64,000 nucleotides of DNA from Planotetraspora sp. A-T 1434 (GTDB lineage: Bacteria > Actinomycetota > Actinomycetes > Streptosporangiales > Streptosporangiaceae), in the NCBI RefSeq assembly GCF_025420585.1, contig NZ_JAOEGB010000001.1, forward strand, positions 62,001-126,000. The letters are read 5' to 3'. A model generated the notes under the pieces. That model was not told the DNA's origin, did not search any database, and saw nothing but the letters and a program-made list of their open reading frames with translations. Shown piece by piece: positions 1 through 9,245 of this stretch (position 1 is the first letter of the stretch; each line of letters begins with the position of its first letter). The position numbers and the translations under genes were made by a program.

Positions 1-869
1 ATGCTCTCGTCGGAGAGCCCCTGCGCGGCCAGCCTCAGCACCTGATGCGCGCCGTTCGGGGACTCCACGGGTGTGGCACGCGCCCAGAGCTCCTCGAAGA
101 GGGAGCGCAGCGCCGCCACGACGATGGGGGCGCGGACGAGGGAGCAGTTGTAGGCGTGCTCGGGCAGCGGGTCGCCCCACTCCGCGGGAAGGCCGACCGT
201 GTCCTCGCCCAGTGCGAAGAACCAGCTCGGCACCCGGTCGAGGGTCCGGATGCCGGCGCCGGCCTCGATGAGCCGGTCGCACACCTCCCGCACGCCCGGA
301 GCCGTCATAACGGAGACGGGGATGACGGTCCGTGACGACAGGACGCCGTCCTTGATCGCCTGGATCCAGGGGCCGGTGTACTTCTCGGCGAAGTCGCTCA
401 TCGTGCGCCGGTCGTCGATCGCGAAGACCATGTCGGCCGGGGGGTTCTGCAGGGCCAGGCCGACGACGCTCTCGTACAATTCGTCCGCCCCGCTGACGAG
501 CTCCACGGCGAACCGGCCGCTCTGGTAGTCGCGCCCGGCGTCGTAGTGGTGGGTGAGACGGCCGACGGAGGCCAGCGCCTCGTCGATCTGGCGGCTCTCC
601 CTGGCGAGCCGGTCCAGTCTCTCGGCCACCAGCCGCCCGATCGCCGCCGCCGGGTGGCGGGCGAGGTACTTCCCGTCCTGCTCCTCGACCGCGCCGAGCC
701 GTACGAGCCGGGTGAGCCGGTCGAGCACGTCGTCCGCGGGCTGGTCCACGGAGTAGGCGATCTCCGCGAGAGTCGCCCGGTGCAGTTTCAGCACCGTTGT
801 GTAGAGGACGGTCTGGTCCTGCGTGAGGCCGAGGGCTTCGAGAGGGTCCGCGTTCCGGGTCGTACTCAT
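1..869 (-). CDS. TrmB/LuxR-type transcriptional regulator, 3' end outside window
   Basis: The gene reads leftward from ATG at 869 and is still open at base 1, so 289 codons are visible. The first ~75 residues look like a TrmB-type winged helix (TLAEIAYSVDQP, then DVLDRLTRLVRLGAVEE). A ~180-residue sensor-like middle follows (FAVELVSGADELYESVV, MVFAIDDRRTMSDFAEKY). The last visible residues, VLRLAAQGLSDES, are the usual opening of a GerE/LuxR DNA-binding domain. This TrmB-plus-LuxR architecture is common in actinomycete regulators of unknown ligand. A GGAGCGGAG ribosome site precedes the start. The ~700-bp upstream gap carries two phased TGCA palindromes that could be its operator. Confidence 0.75.
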   Translation of the reverse strand, partial: MSTTRNADPLEALGLTQDQTVLYTTVLKLHRATLAEIAYSVDQPADDVLDRLTRLVRLGAVEEQDGKYLARHPAAAIGRLVAERLDRLARESRQIDEALASVGRLTHHYDAGRDYQSGRFAVELVSGADELYESVVGLALQNPPADMVFAIDDRRTMSDFAEKYTGPWIQAIKDGVLSSRTVIPVSVMTAPGVREVCDRLIEAGAGIRTLDRVPSWFFALGEDTVGLPAEWGDPLPEHAYNCSLVRAPIVVAALRSLFEELWARATPVESPNGAHQVLRLAAQGLSDES

Positions 870-1233
870 GGCTCCGCTCCGTTGGTCGTCTCGCTCTACC
901 GCGCGAGAACGCTCCCGCGGTCCCGCGCGCGCGGAACTCCGGAAGCTCGATCCCTCGCCTCGCTTCGCGTCGTGAGAATAGCTCTGATTTGTGCTGCGGT
1001 ACCGGGACCTTCGCACATTCAAGCCGCCGACATGGCCGCTTTGTGCATATGCAGGTCCGGGCTTTGTTTCGTTCGCATTTTCGAAACTCCAACAAATGTA
1101 ACTTTGTGCAGTTGCACGTTGAGACATTGCGCATCGACGTTCCGTGACGCATCCTTGACTCAGCGTTAGCCGTGACGCCGCGTTACTCGGGCGCGGAGGG
1201 GGGCTCGATGGCGTGGCCAACGCGACGCCGCAT
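870..1233. other. Non-coding gap upstream of the LuxR/TrmB-type gene
   Basis: I find no credible gene here on either strand; codon-position GC bias is lost and the DNA is AT-richer than its surroundings between about 980 and 1160. Apart from the two TGCA palindromes I see no recognisable RNA or protein feature. The promoter of the leftward regulator should lie here. Confidence 0.5.
1039..1116. promoter_or_regulatory. Two phased palindromic sites upstream of the LuxR/TrmB-type gene
   Basis: CTTTGTGCAnnTGCA occurs at 1039-1053 and again at 1102-1116. Each contains a palindrome, TGCATATGCA and TGCAGTTGCA. The starts are 63 bp apart, which equals six turns of B-DNA, so a protein bound at both would sit on the same face. 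They lie 170-250 bp upstream of the leftward regulator gene in a locally AT-richer stretch. An operator role is inference. Confidence 0.45.
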
Positions 1234-3064
<1,831 letters not shown>

Positions 3065-3144
3065 GAAGACCGGCTCGACGAGCAGAGGGTACGGCTTCCG
3101 CGTGGCGGGGGCCGTACGCACATGAATGGGAAAGAATAGGCCAT

Positions 3145-4263
3145 ATGACTCAGGTGGAGATCGGGCGCGGCAAGAGCGGGCGGCGCGCGTACGCGCTGGA
3201 CGAGATCGGCATCGTGCCCTCCCGGCGCACCCGTGACCCCGAGGAGGTGTCGATCTCCTGGCAGATCGACGCCTACCGGTTCGACCTGCCGCTCGTGGTG
3301 AGCCCGATGGACAGCGTCGTGTCGCCCGAGACCGCGATCCAGATCGGCCGGCTGGGCGGCCTGGCCGTCCTCGACCTCGAAGGGCTGTGGACCCGCTACG
3401 AGGACCCGGCGCCGCTGCTGGAGGAGGTCGCGACCCTCGACCAGGCGGCCGCGACGCGGAGGCTGCAGGAGATCTACACCGCTCCGATCCAGGACGAGCT
3501 GATCGGGCGGCGCATCGAGCAGATCCGCTCCGCGGGTGTCACCGCCGCCGTACGGCTGTCGCCGCAGCGGACCGTGCAGCACCACAAGGCCGTGATCGAC
3601 GCCGGCGTGGACATCTTCGTCATCCGCGGCACCACGGTCTCCGCCGAGCACGTGTCGGGCCGGGCGGAGCCGCTGAACCTGAAGCAGTTCATCTACGAGC
3701 TCGACGTCCCGGTCATCGTGGGCGGTTGCGCGACGTACACGGCCGCGCTGCACCTCATGCGGACCGGCGCCGCCGGCGTGCTGGTCGGTTTCGGCGGCGG
3801 CGCCTCCCACACCACCCGCAACGTGCTGGGCGTGGTCGTGCCGATGGCTACCGCGATCTCCGACGTGGCCGCGGCGCGGCGCGACTACATGGACGAGTCG
3901 GGCGGCCGCTACGTCCACGTCATCGCCGACGGCGGCATGGGCGGCTCGGGCGACATCGCCAAGGCGATCGCCTGTGGCGCCGACGCGGTCATGGTGGGCT
4001 CGCCGCTCGCGAGGGCGGCCGAGGCCCCCGGCCGGGGCTTCCACTGGGGATCGGAGGCGCACCACCCCGAGCTGCCGCGCGGCAAGCGCGTCGAGTTCGG
4101 CACGATCGGGACGCTGGAGGAGATCCTGCACGGCCCGTCGTCCGTGGCGGACGGCTCCATGAACCTCATGGGCGCGCTGCGCCGGACGATGGCCACCGCG
4201 GGCTACTCCGACCTGAAGGAGTTCCAGCGCGTCGAGGTGGTCGTCGCCCCGCCCCAGCCCTGA
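3145..4263 (+). CDS. guaB3: GuaB3 family IMP dehydrogenase-related protein
   Basis: A 372-residue TIM-barrel paralogue of IMPDH without CBS domains, in the same guaB-guaB3 order as in mycobacteria and Streptomyces. Phosphate and nucleotide-binding glycines are kept (VHVIADGGMGGSGDIAKAIA, VMVGSPLA). The loop that carries the catalytic cysteine in IMPDH reads GGGASHTTR here, so Cys is replaced by His222. It is therefore unlikely to act by the standard covalent thioimidate mechanism. Published work assigns differing activities to GuaB3 proteins, and the substrate here is undecided. ATG at 3145 gives the usual N-terminus MTQVEIGRGKSGRRAY; the ribosome site is weak (GGGAAAGAA). Confidence 0.9.
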   Translation: MTQVEIGRGKSGRRAYALDEIGIVPSRRTRDPEEVSISWQIDAYRFDLPLVVSPMDSVVSPETAIQIGRLGGLAVLDLEGLWTRYEDPAPLLEEVATLDQAAATRRLQEIYTAPIQDELIGRRIEQIRSAGVTAAVRLSPQRTVQHHKAVIDAGVDIFVIRGTTVSAEHVSGRAEPLNLKQFIYELDVPVIVGGCATYTAALHLMRTGAAGVLVGFGGGASHTTRNVLGVVVPMATAISDVAAARRDYMDESGGRYVHVIADGGMGGSGDIAKAIACGADAVMVGSPLARAAEAPGRGFHWGSEAHHPELPRGKRVEFGTIGTLEEILHGPSSVADGSMNLMGALRRTMATAGYSDLKEFQRVEVVVAPPQP

Positions 4264-4276
4264 CCCCCTCCCATGC

Positions 4277-4350
4277 GTGATCATGCACAGGCTCCCGTGC
4301 CAACGAGCTGACCAGCGCCGATCCTTAACGTGATCATGCATGTGTTTCCG
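4277..4350 (+). repeat. Phased GTGATCATGCA array, locus A (2 forward units)
   Basis: GTGATCATGCA starts at 4277 and 4330, 53 bp apart, followed by the family's CTCCCG/TTTCCG block. It begins 14 bp after the guaB3 stop, between convergent guaB3 and nagA. No clear inverted units are seen. It is a member of the five-locus family also found at about 17.0, 31.6, 42.1 and 52.8 kb. Confidence 0.8.
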
Positions 4351-4418
4351 TGCATACGGGGATGGCCGGCGGTGAGACCGGGGCAAGGGGCCGGTGATGT
4401 GAGGAATCCGCCGTCGGC

Positions 4419-5561
4419 TCAGGCCGCGGCGGGTTCGCGCACCCACGCTCCGCGTTTCATGACGCCGGCGAGTCGCAGGTCGTCGTCTAGCACGACCAGG
4501 TCGGCGTACTTCCCCACGGAGATCGAGCCGATCTCGCCGTCGAGACCGAGGACGCGGGCCGGGGTGAGAGAGGCCATCAGGGCCGCCTCGGCCAGCGACG
4601 ATCCCACCTCGCGGACCGTGCGGCGGAACGCCACGTCCATGGTGAGCGTGCTGCCGGCGATCGCGCCGCCTTCGGCCAGCCGCGCCACGCCGTTCTCGAC
4701 GTTGACGGTCATCGGGCCGAGCGGGTAGCTCCCGTCGCCCATGCCCGCCGCCGCCATCGCGTCCGTGATCAGCGCCGTACGGCTCGCGCCCGCCTCGTGC
4801 ATGGCGAGCCTGAGCATCGCCGGGTGGACGTGGACGCCGTCGTTGATCAGCTCGACCGTGACCCGCTCGTCCTGGAGCAGGGCGGCGATCGGGCCGGGGA
4901 CCCGGTGGTTCAGGGACGGCATGGCGTTGTAGAGGTGGGTGGCGACGGTGCCCCCGGCCTCGATGCCCGCGATCGTCTGCTCATAGGTGGCGTCGCTGTG
5001 GCCGAGCGCGGCGATGACGCCCTCGGCGGCGGCGTCCCTGATGACGTCGAGCGCGCTCGGCAGCTCGGCCGCGATCGTGAGCATGCGCACGTGGCCGCGC
5101 CCCGCCTTGACCAGTGCCTGGAACTCCGCCCGGTCCGGGTCGCGGAGCAGCGCCGGATTGTGCGCCCCGCAGCGGGCCTTCGAGATGTACGGACCCTCGA
5201 AGTGGATGCCCGCGATGAGGCCCTGTTCGCACAGGTCGGCCAGCGCGGACGCCGCCCGGGCCAGGGTGCCGGGGGCCGCGGTGACAAGGCTGGCCAGCGC
5301 GGTCGTGGAGCCGTGCGCGAGATGGAAGGCCGCGATCGCGGCGGCCGTCTCGGGATCGCCGTCCGGGTAGGAGCCGCCGGCCCCGCCGTGGGTGTGGATG
5401 TCGACGAACCCGGGGACGACCGTGCGCCCGCCGAGGCCGTGCCCGTTGCCGGGCGCCGGGCCCCGGCCGATGTGGGTGATCCGGCCGTCCTCGATGGTGA
5501 GCCAGCCGTCGTGGACTCCGTCCGGAGTGACAACGCGGAGGTCCGAGAGAGTCACGCTCAT
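4419..5561 (-). CDS. nagA: N-acetylglucosamine-6-phosphate deacetylase
   Basis: Removes acetate from GlcNAc-6-phosphate to give glucosamine-6-phosphate in chitin and cell-wall amino-sugar use. The product is 380 residues, an amidohydrolase of the usual size. The metal and substrate motifs appear in order: VDIHTHGGAGG, GIHFEGPYIS, ALGHSDA, VATHLYNAM, INDGVHVHP and LITDAMAAAG, with a C-terminal SISVGKYADLVVLD strand. ATG at 5561 lies 16 bp after the stop of the SIS gene, so the two are probably co-transcribed and controlled by the divergent DeoR regulator. Confidence 0.96.
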   Translation of the reverse strand: MSVTLSDLRVVTPDGVHDGWLTIEDGRITHIGRGPAPGNGHGLGGRTVVPGFVDIHTHGGAGGSYPDGDPETAAAIAAFHLAHGSTTALASLVTAAPGTLARAASALADLCEQGLIAGIHFEGPYISKARCGAHNPALLRDPDRAEFQALVKAGRGHVRMLTIAAELPSALDVIRDAAAEGVIAALGHSDATYEQTIAGIEAGGTVATHLYNAMPSLNHRVPGPIAALLQDERVTVELINDGVHVHPAMLRLAMHEAGASRTALITDAMAAAGMGDGSYPLGPMTVNVENGVARLAEGGAIAGSTLTMDVAFRRTVREVGSSLAEAALMASLTPARVLGLDGEIGSISVGKYADLVVLDDDLRLAGVMKRGAWVREPAAA

Positions 5562-5577
5562 GCGGCCATCTTTCCGG

Positions 5578-6462
5578 TCAGGGCGCCAGGATCACAGAGC
5601 GGGTGAGGTGAAGCGGCTCGTCGGGGTCGAGCCCGTTCGCCTCGGCACGGGCCACGGCCACCCGCTGCACGCGGATCAGCTCGGCCATGGCGTCCCGGTC
5701 GCTGGAGACGAACGCGCCTCCGGCGCCGGCCACCTCGCCGGCCAGGCCCACGGGCACGTCGGCTCCGAGCATCCAGGTGACGCGGCCGGGGCCCGCGATG
5801 CTGATCGGGCCGTGGCGATATTCCATGGCGGGGTAGCTCTCGGTCCAGGCCCGCGCGGCCTCGCGCATCTTCAGCGCGGCCTCGGCCGCGAGGCCGCAGG
5901 TCCAGCCGCGGCCGAGGAAGGTGTACTGCTCGGCCTCGACGAGCGCGGGCGGCAGCAGCTCGGCGACGGCCCGCTCCGCGTCGGCGATCGCCCCAGCCAG
6001 CCCGTCATCGGCCAGGTGGGCCCGGAGCAGGGCGAGCTGGGTGGTGGCGAACCGGGTCTGGACGACGGACTGCTCGTCGGCGAAGTCGAGCACCACGACC
6101 TCGTCCGCGAGCCCCATGACGGGCGTCTCCGGATCGGCCGTGATCGCGACGGTGGGGGCCGTGGAGTTCCGCAGCAGCTCCAGCACCTCGGTCGTGGTGC
6201 CCGAGCGGGTGAGGGCGAGGATCCGGTCGTACGTCCGGCCGGCCGGTGTCTCCGAGGCGGCGAAGGCGTCGGTCTCGCCCTGGCCGGTCTGCTCGCGGAG
6301 CGCGGCGTAGGCCTGGGCCATGAACCACGACGTGCCGCAGCCGACCACCGCCACGCGCTCGCCGCGCCGTGGCAGCGATCCGCCCACCTCGGCGGCCAGC
6401 TGGACCGCTCGCCTCCAGCACTCGGGCTGGGACGCGATCTCCGTCGCGGTGTGACTCGCCAC
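5578..6462 (-). CDS. SIS-domain sugar-phosphate deaminase/isomerase (AgaS/NagB-II type)
   Basis: A 294-residue double-SIS protein (VAVVGCGTSWFMAQAYAALRE; ALTRSGTTTEVLELLR; YTFLGRGWTCGLAAEAALKMREAA) of the GlmS-isomerase-like group. Next to nagA, the likely role is to convert glucosamine-6-phosphate to fructose-6-phosphate and ammonia, replacing classical NagB; this is inference from context. I choose GTG at 6462, preceded by GAGGAG. The longer in-frame ATG at 6510 would begin inside the promoter, because a TGCACA -35 (6514-6519) and TATAAA -10 (6491-6496) lie there on the minus strand. Confidence 0.85.
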   Translation of the reverse strand: MASHTATEIASQPECWRRAVQLAAEVGGSLPRRGERVAVVGCGTSWFMAQAYAALREQTGQGETDAFAASETPAGRTYDRILALTRSGTTTEVLELLRNSTAPTVAITADPETPVMGLADEVVVLDFADEQSVVQTRFATTQLALLRAHLADDGLAGAIADAERAVAELLPPALVEAEQYTFLGRGWTCGLAAEAALKMREAARAWTESYPAMEYRHGPISIAGPGRVTWMLGADVPVGLAGEVAGAGGAFVSSDRDAMAELIRVQRVAVARAEANGLDPDEPLHLTRSVILAP

Positions 6463-6490
6463 AGGCGGCTCCTCGCTCGTTTCTGCATCG

Positions 6491-6519
6491 TTTATACCAA
6501 AATGGAGCATTATTGTGCA
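6491..6519 (-). promoter_or_regulatory. Promoter of the SIS-nagA operon
   Basis: On the minus strand TGCACA (6514-6519) and TATAAA (6491-6496) are separated by 17 bp, a good vegetative promoter. It lies in the 59-bp gap shared with the divergent DeoR gene, whose start at 6522 is only 2 bp from the -35, so a regulator bound here could control both directions. Confidence 0.55.
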
Positions 6520-6521
6520 GC

Positions 6522-7289
6522 ATGAGTCGGTACGAACGGTGGAACGCGCTGCTGGAGCTGCTCGCCGGGCAGGGACGGCTGAGCGTGGAGGAGGCCGCCG
6601 CGTCGCTTGACGTGTCCACGGCCACGATCAGGCGCGACTTCGACGAGCTGGCCCGCCAGCAGATGATCGCGCGGACGCGCGGCGGAGCGGTCGCGCAGAG
6701 CGTCAGCTACGACCTGCCGCTGCGCTACAAGACCGCCAGGCACGCCGGGGAGAAGCAACGCATCGCCGCGGCGGCCGCCGAGCTGGCGGCCCCCGGCGCC
6801 GTCGTCGGCATGAACGGCGGCACCACCACCTCCGAGGTGGCCAGGGCGCTCGCCCTGCTGGCCGACGACGAGCGACCGTCCACCATCGTGACGAACGCGC
6901 TGAACATCGCCGCCGAGCTGACCGTGCGGGGCAGCCTGAAGATCGTGGTGGTCGGCGGGGTGGTCCGGCCGCAGTCCTACGAGCTGATCGGGCCGCTCGC
7001 CTCCGGGGTGATCGGGCAGCTCTCGCTGGATACGGCCTTCCTCGGGGTGGACGCTCTGGACCTCGCGGGAGCGTACGCGCACGACGAGGGCGAGGCGGAG
7101 GTCAACAACCTCCTGATCCGCCGAGCCGCACAGGTGGTCGCGGTGGCCGACAGCTCGAAGGTCGCCCGCCGGGCGTTCGCCCGGATCTGCGCGCTCGACG
7201 CCGTCGACGTTCTCGTGACCGACACCGGAGTGCCGGACACCGTTGCGGCGGAGTTCACCGAACGCGGAGTGAAGGTGCTGCGCGCCTGA
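6522..7289 (+). CDS. DeoR/GlpR family transcriptional regulator
   Basis: A 255-residue repressor-type protein. The N-terminal DeoR helix-turn-helix (RLSVEEAAASLDVSTATIRRDFDELARQQMIARTRGGAV) is followed by a DeoR C-terminal sensor domain (GMNGGTTTSEVARAL, IVTNALNIAAEL, VVGGVVRPQSYELIGPLA, AVADSSKVARRAF) that binds sugar phosphates in this family. ATG at 6522 is the natural start. It is divergent from SIS-nagA and upstream of glpD, so it could sense an amino-sugar phosphate or glycerol-3-phosphate. The shared promoter region with SIS-nagA favours the former. Confidence 0.88.
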   Translation: MSRYERWNALLELLAGQGRLSVEEAAASLDVSTATIRRDFDELARQQMIARTRGGAVAQSVSYDLPLRYKTARHAGEKQRIAAAAAELAAPGAVVGMNGGTTTSEVARALALLADDERPSTIVTNALNIAAELTVRGSLKIVVVGGVVRPQSYELIGPLASGVIGQLSLDTAFLGVDALDLAGAYAHDEGEAEVNNLLIRRAAQVVAVADSSKVARRAFARICALDAVDVLVTDTGVPDTVAAEFTERGVKVLRA

Positions 7290-7358
7290 TCTGCCCAGGT
7301 CAACCCGAATATTGGAAGATCGTTGGGAAAGGGGATTAGAGGTACGATTTGCGGGTGG

Positions 7359-7372
7359 CTACCCACGGGTAG
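7359..7372. promoter_or_regulatory. Palindromic operator candidate upstream of glpD
   Basis: CTACCC-AC-GGGTAG is a perfect palindrome with 6-bp arms, 41 bp before the glpD start, in the 123-bp gap after the DeoR gene. It is a plausible repressor site for glpD; the cognate regulator is unknown. Confidence 0.4.
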
Positions 7373-7412
7373 AAAACGATCGCACAGGCGAAAGCCGTAC
7401 AGAGGGAGCCCT

Positions 7413-9155
7413 ATGACGGCGCGGATGGGCATGGCACGGCTCGGCCCGGCAGAACGTTCGGCGGCACTGTCCCGGATGGAATCACAGGAACTCGACGTGG
7501 TCGTGATCGGCGGCGGCGTGGTCGGGGCCGGTGTCGCTCTGGACGCGGCCACCAGGGGCCTTTCCGTGGGCCTCGTCGAGGCGCGGGACTTCGCCTCCGG
7601 GACCTCGTCGCGCTCCTCCAAGCTGATCCACGGCGGCCTGCGCTATCTGGAGCAGTTGAACTTCGACCTGGTCAGGGAGGCCCTGCAGGAGCGCGCGCTG
7701 CTGCTCCAGCGGATCGCGCCCCACCTGGTCAGGCCGGTGCCGTTCCTGTTCCCCCTGACTCACACGGGCTGGGAGCGGCCGTACGTCGGGGCCGGGCTGG
7801 TGCTCTACGACTCCCTGGGCTTCTCCTTCGGCTTCAACCGGGGCGTCCCCGGCCATCGGCACCTGTCCCGGCGGCGGGCCCTGCGCATCGCGCCCGCGCT
7901 CAAGCGGTCGGCGTTCACGGGGGCGGTGCAGTACTGGGACGCCCAGGTCGACGACGCCCGCTACGTCATGACCATGCTCCGCACGGCCGCGACGTACGGC
8001 GCGCTCGTGGCGTCGCGCGCCCAGGCGGTCGGCTTCCTGAGGGAGGGAGAGCGGGTCACCGGCGTCCGGGTTCGCGACCTGGAGACGGGGACGGAGATCG
8101 ACGTGCGCGCCCGTCAGGTCGTCAACGCCACCGGCGTCTGGACCGACGAGATCCAGGAACTGGTCGGCGGGCGAGGCCAGATCCACGTGAAGGCGTCGAA
8201 GGGCATCCATCTCGTGGTGCCGCGCGACCGGATCCACTCGCTGACCGGGATCATCATGCGCACCGAGAAGTCGGTGCTCTTCGTCATCCCCTGGGGACGG
8301 CACTGGATCATCGGGACGACCGACACGGAGTGGACCCTCGACAAGGCCCACCCGGCGGCGTCCCGGACTGACATCGACTATCTCCTCGATCACGTGAACT
8401 CCGTGCTGTCGGTGCCGCTGACCAGGGACGACGTGGAAGGCGTCTACGCCGGGCTGCGTCCGCTCCTGGCCGGCGAGTCGGAGGAGACCTCGAAGCTCTC
8501 GCGCGAGCACGTGGTGGCCCACCCGGTGCCCGGCCTTGTCATGGTCGCCGGCGGCAAGTTCACGACCTACCGCGTGATGGCGAGCGACGCGGTCGACGCC
8601 GTGGCGCACGGGCTCGACCAGCGCGTGCCCCCGTCGTGCACCGACCAGGTGCCCCTGGCCGGGGCGGAGGGCTACCAGGCGCTGTGGAACTCCCGGCACC
8701 GGCTCGCCCGGTCCTCGGGCCTGCACGTCGCCCGGATCGAGCACCTGCTCCAGCGGTACGGCTCCATGATCGACGAGCTGCTCGACCTGATCGAGCGCGA
8801 CCCCTCTCTGGGCCGGCCGCTGAGCGGCGCGGACGACTACCTGCGCGCCGAGATCGTGTACGCCGCCACGCACGAGGGGGCGCGGCACCTCAACGACACG
8901 CTGACCCGGCGGACCCGCATCTCGATCGAGACCTTCCACCGGGGCGCCGCCGTCGCGCAGGAGGCCGCCGAGCTCATGGCCAAGCCGCTCGGCTGGGACG
9001 CGGAGCAGGTCAAGCGGGAAGTCGAGTACTTCACCAAGCGCGTGGAGGCCGAGCGGGCCTCCCAGGAGCAGGACACCGACCAGGAGGCCGACGCGATCCG
9101 CCTCGGCGCTCCCGAGATCGTCCCCGTCGCCCTCCCGGAAGGCCGCCCGGTCTGA
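7413..9155 (+). CDS. glpD: Glycerol-3-phosphate dehydrogenase, FAD-dependent
   Basis: A membrane-associated flavoenzyme that oxidises glycerol-3-phosphate to dihydroxyacetone phosphate and passes electrons to quinone. The 580-residue length is normal. The FAD Rossmann motif VVIGGGVVGAGVALDAATRG is near residue 30. GlpD signatures follow: SSRSSKLIHGGLRYLEQ, VNATGVWTDEIQ, GLRPLLAG and VAGGKFTTYRVMA, then the C-terminal helical DAO_C domain. ATG at 7413 has a GAGGGAG ribosome site. It is monocistronic, followed by a long inverted repeat. Confidence 0.95.
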   Translation: MTARMGMARLGPAERSAALSRMESQELDVVVIGGGVVGAGVALDAATRGLSVGLVEARDFASGTSSRSSKLIHGGLRYLEQLNFDLVREALQERALLLQRIAPHLVRPVPFLFPLTHTGWERPYVGAGLVLYDSLGFSFGFNRGVPGHRHLSRRRALRIAPALKRSAFTGAVQYWDAQVDDARYVMTMLRTAATYGALVASRAQAVGFLREGERVTGVRVRDLETGTEIDVRARQVVNATGVWTDEIQELVGGRGQIHVKASKGIHLVVPRDRIHSLTGIIMRTEKSVLFVIPWGRHWIIGTTDTEWTLDKAHPAASRTDIDYLLDHVNSVLSVPLTRDDVEGVYAGLRPLLAGESEETSKLSREHVVAHPVPGLVMVAGGKFTTYRVMASDAVDAVAHGLDQRVPPSCTDQVPLAGAEGYQALWNSRHRLARSSGLHVARIEHLLQRYGSMIDELLDLIERDPSLGRPLSGADDYLRAEIVYAATHEGARHLNDTLTRRTRISIETFHRGAAVAQEAAELMAKPLGWDAEQVKREVEYFTKRVEAERASQEQDTDQEADAIRLGAPEIVPVALPEGRPV

Positions 9156-9174
9156 CGCTTCCCTCGCCGACGGG

Positions 9175-9240
9175 TCTTGTACGGTCATCCGGCCAGGGAG
9201 ATCGCTTTTCCGCCGCCCGCCATCGCTCGACCGTACAAGA
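9175..9240. terminator. 12-bp inverted repeat between convergent genes
   Basis: TCTTGTACGGTC (9175-9186) pairs perfectly with GACCGTACAAGA (9229-9240), separated by 42 nt. It sits exactly between the stop codons of convergent glpD (9155) and the beta-propeller gene (9246). It may be a bidirectional terminator, although the loop is long for an intrinsic one and there is no T-run. Confidence 0.45.
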
Positions 9241-9245
9241 AGGTC

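Noticed and set aside
6463-6510. ATG 6510 as start of the SIS gene
   Set aside because: It falls within a good -35/-10 pair for the same gene; GTG 6462 has a ribosome site downstream of that promoter.
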